NCBI GenBank assembly: GCA_947625915.1
Contig: CANQPX010000005.1
Location: 1-64,000, forward strand
DNA length: 64,000 bases
Direction of reading: 5' to 3'
DNA from: an uncultured Clostridia bacterium
Lineage (GTDB): Bacteria; Bacillota; Clostridia; Oscillospirales; Ruminococcaceae
Shown here: positions 58,842-64,000 of the stretch, in pieces
How positions within the stretch are numbered: position 1 is the first letter of the stretch
How the letters are laid out: every line of letters begins with the position of its first letter
Notes under the pieces: model-generated
Told to the model about the DNA's origin: nothing
Seen by the model: only the letters and a program-made list of their open reading frames with translations
The model's database searches: none
Position numbers and translations under genes: made by a program

Positions 58842-60545
58842 ATGGAATATACCGTTGGATTTGCAGTCCGCGATAACAATAATTTCTATAAGATAGACGT
58901 TTCCAAAACACTTTTGCACTTTATAGAATACGATTTTACCTATTTTTGGGAGCAATGTATAGAAGCCGGCAGAGTCGGCAGAAAAACAGGCAGGCTCCCG
59001 CAGAATGCCGTAAATAACGCCAAAGCCGTTATCAGTAAGGCTCACCCGTATATCGAAGCCTGTATGACAACGGATTACTCGGAAATAGTTACGGACTGTA
59101 TAATAGAATATATCTGCCACAGCGAAAGGATCGGTCTGGAAGAACTGTGGGCAAGATGCATCTCTCCGAAAAATATGTACGAAACTGCAATTTTCCGCCG
59201 TATTTCCGAATATAAGACCAGCAGAGCCATGAACCGTTGGACAAGCATTGTCCGCTTACAGGAATATTCAAGAAATAAACTGGAATTCATCTTCGGTCCC
59301 GAAAACGAAAAAACTATCCTCAATGACGATGTGGTAAGAGTCCGCAAAGAATACTTCGACCTTGCACTTTCCGTTGCTGCAAACGAACTCGGCTGCCCGC
59401 CGAGCGCACTTCCTTCGGTAAAACTGTGCAACCCCGCTACCGTCCCGAATGCGGCTTTTGCCGTGGGAAAAGTGGCAAAGGCAATTTACAGACGGTTTTC
59501 CGAAGCTCTCGCTCAGGGAAGGGATATGTCCGTTCTTGAAGGAAGAAACTGTTCGAGAATACAGGATCAGACCGCTATGGAAGCTTACGCTTATGTAAAA
59601 AATATGACCCGCCCCGGCGAACTGGATATGAAATTTGCTCTGGAAACAATAAAGAGCAACCCTTCGGAACTTTATCTCCCCGACAGCCTGAAAGCCGCCA
59701 TAGATCTGGAATTTGAACTTATGTATAAGAAAGGCATTTACCTGCGTAAATGCGAAAGCTGCGGAAAATATTTCACCGTTGCCGATATAAATGATGATAA
59801 TCCGCGCTGCGACAGAGTAAACAGTTCCGGAAAGACCTGCCGCCAACAGTATGAGGAACTTTGCGAAAGCATTGCTGTAAAAGCAAGAGAATCCGCCGAG
59901 GAGGAAAAACGTTCTTCCGCTTCGGCAAATATAACGGAAACTGCAAACATTGCGGAAAATATTTCTCCCGCAGCAGCCGTACCTGTTCCCGAAGCGCCCA
60001 AGCCGCAGGGTATGCCTGTTCCGAAAGAACTCGAAAAACGCGGTCAGAAACTTTACAACGCTTTGTATAAACGCGTGGGCAGAGGTATTGACGAAAACGA
60101 ATTCCGCGAATGGTCACAGTACCTCTCAAATATGAAAAAGAATATCAAGATCGGCGAAGCTACCGTAAGCCAGTTTGAAGAGTTCCTCGACTATTCGGAC
60201 AGACTTTGCGAGGAAGTGAAGCTTGCGGCTAAAAACAAGACCACCCATGCTCCGGTGGAAAAAACTTACGAACACACTAAGGAAAAGGAACAGAACGAAC
60301 AGCTCGAACTTTCCGATGTGAAGGAAACTACCGTTATCCCCGCCAAGGAAAATGTTGAAGTAAAACCGTTCGTTCCGCAGACCTTCGACAGCCTTTTCGA
60401 CGCATTTATGGCAGGTTACGCAAAAGAGCTCGATGATGAAGAAGTCGCTCCCGAAAAGACCGAAAAGAAACAAGTCGAGATCAAAATGCCACAGTGGGAA
60501 CACCTTACCCGCGAGGACGCTTACGGCAAAAAGGACGATGAATGA
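58842..60545 (+). CDS. DUF6076-like protein with zinc ribbon, 567 aa
   Basis: Soluble. The N-terminal helical region (1-300) has no recognised catalytic motif. A zinc ribbon, LRKCESCGKYFTVADIN ... RCDR ... CRQQYEEL, is near residues 300-345. The remaining third is Glu/Lys-rich with a low-complexity linker (AAAVPVPEAPKPQGMPVP) and a short conserved-looking end (MPQWEHLTREDAYG). ATG 58842 follows AAAGGAGC. It is 15 bases from the next gene, suggesting a joint function. The family label is tentative. Confidence 0.55.
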   Translation: MEYTVGFAVRDNNNFYKIDVSKTLLHFIEYDFTYFWEQCIEAGRVGRKTGRLPQNAVNNAKAVISKAHPYIEACMTTDYSEIVTDCIIEYICHSERIGLEELWARCISPKNMYETAIFRRISEYKTSRAMNRWTSIVRLQEYSRNKLEFIFGPENEKTILNDDVVRVRKEYFDLALSVAANELGCPPSALPSVKLCNPATVPNAAFAVGKVAKAIYRRFSEALAQGRDMSVLEGRNCSRIQDQTAMEAYAYVKNMTRPGELDMKFALETIKSNPSELYLPDSLKAAIDLEFELMYKKGIYLRKCESCGKYFTVADINDDNPRCDRVNSSGKTCRQQYEELCESIAVKARESAEEEKRSSASANITETANIAENISPAAAVPVPEAPKPQGMPVPKELEKRGQKLYNALYKRVGRGIDENEFREWSQYLSNMKKNIKIGEATVSQFEEFLDYSDRLCEEVKLAAKNKTTHAPVEKTYEHTKEKEQNEQLELSDVKETTVIPAKENVEVKPFVPQTFDSLFDAFMAGYAKELDDEEVAPEKTEKKQVEIKMPQWEHLTREDAYGKKDDE

Positions 60546-60560
60546 AAAGGAGACTCGTAA

Positions 60561-61208
60561 ATGGTTTTTATCAACGAATCCGCCGCTCTCAACGGGCTTG
60601 CGGATACGATAATAAAAGGCGGCGTGAGCCTTTATAATGCTGTGAAATATATCTATTCCATAGCCGAAAAGGATTTCTACAACGTCAGCATAAAGGACGC
60701 GTTCAAAGTCGTATTGAACAATATAACCGATACGGATTCACTGCAGGCACTTGGTCTGAGGATAGACGACGCCACCTGCCGCGAAATGCAGAATGATGAA
60801 TATAACCGCGTTCTGCCGATGATAGTCTATTCCCTTGCGGTAAGGATACCGACGCTGAAAAGCGTACGCAGCGGCGATGATGTGATGTCGGACGATCAGC
60901 TTTACAGACTATATACGATGGTGATGGACAAGGGCGCGGAAAATTACAGGGATATGATATCGGAAACATTTCTGGAAACCAAATATCTGGTCAGAAAAGG
61001 AAAAAAACTCCCGCCGTTCACAGCGGATTGGTTCAAAACATATATTTATACAAGCGTTCCGTCTCTGGCGGAAATAACAAATAAAAATATGTTCCTGCTC
61101 GGATATTCGGACGTGCTGTTCGCAATGTTCTACTCGTGTCTGGAAGAAGAACTGAAAAATAAGATCTATGAGTATACTGCCGATCTTCCCGAAGAGGAAG
61201 AAGAGTAG
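60561..61208 (+). CDS. uncharacterised 215-aa protein paired with the zinc-ribbon protein
   Basis: All-helical soluble protein with no recognised motif; acidic end (DLPEEEEE). ATG 60561 follows AAGGAG. Its tight spacing behind the 567-aa gene and before aroK indicates cotranscription. Confidence 0.6.
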   Translation: MVFINESAALNGLADTIIKGGVSLYNAVKYIYSIAEKDFYNVSIKDAFKVVLNNITDTDSLQALGLRIDDATCREMQNDEYNRVLPMIVYSLAVRIPTLKSVRSGDDVMSDDQLYRLYTMVMDKGAENYRDMISETFLETKYLVRKGKKLPPFTADWFKTYIYTSVPSLAEITNKNMFLLGYSDVLFAMFYSCLEEELKNKIYEYTADLPEEEEE

Positions 61209-61222
61209 AAAGGATGAAAATT

Positions 61223-61723
61223 ATGAAGCCGATCTATCTTTGCGGATTTATGGGCTGCGGAAAAACTACTGTGGGAACGCTTCTGGCTGAAAAGCTGAAC
61301 TGCGGGTTCTGCGATATGGACGAATATATAGTTGAACGGGAAAAAATGAAAATACCGCAGATATTTGCGGAAAAGGGAGAAAAATATTTTCGTGAAACGG
61401 AAACGACAGTGATAAAAGAGCTTTCCGAAAGGAGCGGAGTGATCGCCTGCGGCGGCGGAGCGATGCTCAAAAAGGAAAATGCGGAGATCGCTTCGGAAAA
61501 GGGAATTATTATTTACATCGAAGTGCCTTTTGAGATCTGCTACGGAAGAATTTCCGATGATAAGAACCGCCCGATCGTAACAAATAATACCAAGGAAGAA
61601 CTTGAGTTCATTTATGACAGCAGAGTGCCTGTATATAAGGAAAATTCAACTTTTTCCGTAAACGGAAACGGTTCTGCGGAGGAAATTGCGGAACGTATCA
61701 TTTCCGCATTGGAACAAGCATGA
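61223..61723 (+). CDS. aroK: shikimate kinase
   Basis: 166 aa. P-loop GFMGCGKTTVG, DMDEYIVERE, the substrate Arg in FRETE, and GGGAM. It phosphorylates shikimate on the way to aromatic amino acids. Start ATG 61223 (MKPIYLCGF) has AAAGG at a proper distance; ATG 61214 is too close. Confidence 0.93.
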   Translation: MKPIYLCGFMGCGKTTVGTLLAEKLNCGFCDMDEYIVEREKMKIPQIFAEKGEKYFRETETTVIKELSERSGVIACGGGAMLKKENAEIASEKGIIIYIEVPFEICYGRISDDKNRPIVTNNTKEELEFIYDSRVPVYKENSTFSVNGNGSAEEIAERIISALEQA

Positions 61724-62268
61724 AAAGAACGTTAAAAAGCGGTATTCTTCCCGCTGTTATGGCATTTGCGCTGATAACGGGCATATGCGGCTGCGGAAAA
61801 GAAGAAAAACAGCCGCTGCAAACCCTTCCCGCACCGCAGACCACCGTACCCGAAACGGGAAATTATTCTTTGACGCGCAGCTGGACTGCCGAGGAACTGA
61901 AAGAAAGCATATATTTTTGCGGAAAATATCATTCATTTCCGTTGATTCCGGAGAAGGAAGCGGAGTTCTCGCTAAGTGACGGAGTTCTTACCTTTCCCGA
62001 CGGAACATTTGCATATGCGGGAACGGACGAAAGCGGCAGCATAGTTTCTCTGCGTTTTGAACGTGAAAGCGCACCGGATGACGCTTCTGTTCTCGGGATA
62101 GGTTTTGATTCTGTTCCTGAGGATATCCCGCAAAAGGTGGGCATAGCGGAGGCAATTTACGGAGACAAAGATGATGTGATAACATACAGCTTTTACGGCG
62201 GCGGGATAACAGAGCTGACATTCGTTTACAAAGAACGCGCCCTGCAAAGCTTTTATATCAGCAATTGA
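61720..62268 (+). CDS. small lipoprotein, 182 aa, unknown function
   Basis: The signal MKRTLKSGILPAVMAFALIT ends in GICGCG, so Cys23 or Cys25 is lipidated. A Pro/Thr/Gln linker and a compact beta-rich domain follow (FPDGTFAYAGTDESGSIVSLRFE). It overlaps aroK by 4 bases. Confidence 0.65.
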   Translation: MKRTLKSGILPAVMAFALITGICGCGKEEKQPLQTLPAPQTTVPETGNYSLTRSWTAEELKESIYFCGKYHSFPLIPEKEAEFSLSDGVLTFPDGTFAYAGTDESGSIVSLRFERESAPDDASVLGIGFDSVPEDIPQKVGIAEAIYGDKDDVITYSFYGGGITELTFVYKERALQSFYISN

Positions 62269-62280
62269 AAAGCAAACAGT

Positions 62281-62312
62281 CCCGCACAGTGCCGCTGCGC
62301 GGGATTTTTTTC
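62281..62312 (+). terminator. terminator after the lipoprotein gene
   Basis: CCCGC (62281-62285) pairs with GCGGG (62299-62303), then T7. Confidence 0.75.
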
Positions 62313-62405
62313 AAGAAATGTAATTTATTTCATGATGTGTTCAAAATCACTATATAATGTACAAAAAAATCTCTGAAAAAATGTGTATTATTTTTTCAAA
62401 ACTTA

Positions 62406-62434
62406 GTGACAACACCCGAAAAATATGTTAAAAT
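62406..62434 (+). promoter_or_regulatory. promoter of the GGDEF gene
   Basis: GTGACA (62406-62411), 17 bases, TAAAAT (62429-62434), leaving a leader of about 105 bases. Confidence 0.6.
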
Positions 62435-62545
62435 ATTATCAAAGGCTTTTTGTATTCATATCGCTGTAAAATTTTGTAAATATTTTGTCTGCCTGTCGAT
62501 AATCATATCGGAAAAATAAAGGCAGACCATGGGAGTGCTTCGACA

Positions 62546-64000
62546 ATGAAAAAATTCCGTAAACTTATAGGCGTTATTATGTCGCAACCGGATTATCCCT
62601 ATCAGCATAAACTGCTGTCAGGGCTGGTCGAACGCGCTTTCCAGCTAAATTATGACGTGGCTGTGTTCTCAACGTTCGTCAAGGACGAACTTTCAAAAGA
62701 ATGGCACGACGGCGAAGCAAACATCTTCTCGATGATAAATTATTCCGCTCTCGACGGGATAATCTTCGTGCCGGACACTCTGAGAGTTAATAACGTTGAT
62801 AAGATCGTTGAACAGGATATCATTAAAAAATTCAAGAAGCCCGTCGTTTCGGTGGATATCAAAAGCGAGCATTTCCCAAGCATATTTACGGACGATATCC
62901 AGAGCATAAAGAAGATCATTTCACACCTTATAGAGAAACATAAACTTACGGATATTGCCTTTATGACAGGCATAAAAGGTCACCCTCATGCGACTAACCG
63001 CCTTACGGGTTATTATGAAGCACTTGTTGAACATGATATCCCTATCGACCAGAGCAGAGTATTTTACGGAGATTTCTGGTATGATAAGGGCGAAGAAGTC
63101 GTTCAGGCACTTATGGACGATCCCCGACCCATGCCGCAGGCAATAGCCTGCGCCTGCGATACTATGGCAATAAGCGTTTGCGAAGCGCTGAAGGCTCACG
63201 GGTTCAAAGTTCCCGAGGACGTGGCTGTAACGGGTTACGATTCCATAGAAGCAGGCATAAATTATATCCCGTGCATAACTTCCTGCGAACTTCCATCGGA
63301 TATAACGGGCAGACGTGCGATAAATTTACTCCACAGCTTGATGACAGACACAAAATTTACCGACGAAACAAAAGGCACCGACATAATTTTCGGCAAAAGC
63401 TGCGGCTGCTCGACCGATGCGGCGGAAGTCATACGCCAGAAATACAAAACATGGCGTGACAACGATTATTTCGGAGAGTTCAATTCGGCTTATAACTTCA
63501 TGCTCGAAGCACTGATATCCGAAAAGGAACTGGAAAGTTACATGGCTGCCCTTGCATGGTACACATATCTTATAGGCGATCATGCGCATTTCTATCTTTG
63601 CCTTTGCGAGAATTGGGACAATCTGGGTGAAACGGATCAAGATCAGAATTACCGTAAAAAGGGCTATTCGCAGAAAATGACTCTCCCGTTAAGAAAAATG
63701 GGAACGGAAAAACGCGTTAACCCCGAATTGGAATTCGATATCTCGGAAATGCTCCCTACGCTTTTTGACAGACGCCCGAAGCCGAGAGTATTCTACTTCA
63801 ATCCCGTCAACTTCAATGACCGCTGTTTCGGATATGCGGTATTTGCAGACGACAACAAAAACAGTTATCCGCCATGCTACTGCCAGTGGATGAGATATGT
63901 AAGCACATCGCTTGAAAGCTTGCGCCGCCAGCGAAATCTTATGTATATGTACAAAAAAATGGAAGATAATGCCGTTACGGATCTTCTTACGGGGATATAC
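62546..64000 (+). CDS. sugar-binding-domain GGDEF protein (probable diguanylate cyclase), cut by window edge
   Basis: Open from ATG 62546 (MKKFRKLIGVIMSQPDYPYQ; GGGAGTG ahead) to the window end, 485 codons. Residues about 7-290 follow a LacI-type periplasmic-binding fold (GIIFVPDTLRV, DIAFMTGIKGHPHATNRLTGYYEAL, VAVTGYDSIEAGINYIPCITS) without the LacI helix-turn-helix and without a signal peptide. A middle region leads to NAVTDLLTGIY, the start of a GGDEF domain. It would link a cytosolic sugar signal to c-di-GMP. The catalytic motif lies outside the window. Confidence 0.85.
   Translation, partial: MKKFRKLIGVIMSQPDYPYQHKLLSGLVERAFQLNYDVAVFSTFVKDELSKEWHDGEANIFSMINYSALDGIIFVPDTLRVNNVDKIVEQDIIKKFKKPVVSVDIKSEHFPSIFTDDIQSIKKIISHLIEKHKLTDIAFMTGIKGHPHATNRLTGYYEALVEHDIPIDQSRVFYGDFWYDKGEEVVQALMDDPRPMPQAIACACDTMAISVCEALKAHGFKVPEDVAVTGYDSIEAGINYIPCITSCELPSDITGRRAINLLHSLMTDTKFTDETKGTDIIFGKSCGCSTDAAEVIRQKYKTWRDNDYFGEFNSAYNFMLEALISEKELESYMAALAWYTYLIGDHAHFYLCLCENWDNLGETDQDQNYRKKGYSQKMTLPLRKMGTEKRVNPELEFDISEMLPTLFDRRPKPRVFYFNPVNFNDRCFGYAVFADDNKNSYPPCYCQWMRYVSTSLESLRRQRNLMYMYKKMEDNAVTDLLTGIY

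Overview
The window looks like a chromosome segment of an anaerobic, low-to-mid GC Clostridia bacterium close to Ruminococcus (Oscillospiraceae). The evidence is a trimeric electron-bifurcating-type [FeFe] hydrogenase, a cellobiose 2-epimerase very like the Ruminococcus albus enzyme, a GH43 hydrolase with its sugar ABC importer, a Spo0A homologue, FeoAB, and Firmicutes housekeeping order (rpoD-dnaG; dnaX-ybaB-recR behind SRP RNA). The species assignment is inference from these families.

Layout. 1-2903: remnant of a mobile element (small ORF, large serine recombinase, small DNA-binding-like protein, RepA-like ATPase cut off after its Walker A region). 3208-3976: a DUF2441-like gene with its own promoter. 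4014-5722: GGGtGRT protein and NifU-like scaffold. 5992-12249: D-lactate-type dehydrogenase, then a leftward housekeeping run (rpmE, yigZ, dgt, dnaG, rpoD, Rrf2 regulator). 12454-18332: an accessory island (below). 18341-24643: arabinoxylan-type sugar importer, LacI regulator and divergent GH43. 24659-26347: two type II toxin-antitoxin (TA) pairs and a broken XRE regulator. 26474-28250: rpsI, rplM, AIM24-like protein. 28464-29770: tRNA-Leu, tRNA-Ala, a second hicAB and local repeats. 29846-34081: hydABC. 34445-43190: flavoprotein reductase, MATE pump, two tRNA-Gln, recR, ybaB, dnaX, TPR protein, SRP RNA, and a PASTA pseudokinase. 44098-52367: Spo0A-like regulator, DUF368 lipid-carrier transporter, malQ, a 44-aa low-complexity peptide, cardiolipin synthase, feoAB. 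52996-62268: secA, DUF1015, cellobiose 2-epimerase, ComFB-like, two unrecognised genes, aroK, lipoprotein. 62546-end: a sugar-binding-domain/GGDEF protein cut by the window edge.

The most unusual content is in the island at 12454-17577. Seven copies or relics of a compact convergent gene module lie in two clusters around a higBA pair and a secreted-protein gene. Intact copies encode a 28-30 aa single-span hydrophobic peptide with a basic tail, read from a near-consensus promoter. A perfect-consensus promoter (TTGACA-17-TATAAT) faces it and makes a short RNA of about 80-95 nt that ends in the same bidirectional hairpin terminator as the peptide mRNA. The peptide Shine-Dalgarno is locked in a short hairpin. 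This is the architecture of a type I toxin-antitoxin system, with two peptide subfamilies. In two copies the peptide start has been replaced by a strong hairpin whose stem differs by compensatory changes. I do not recognise the peptides as a named family, and no search was possible here.

Other points of note are a Spo0A homologue whose receiver phospho-acceptor Asp is Ser, a PASTA 'kinase' lacking both catalytic Asp residues, a hicB broken by a one-base loss in an A run, TA cassettes bounded by repeated palindromes, and a composite intergenic repeat with covarying hairpin arms. In total the window carries four type II TA loci plus the type I array.
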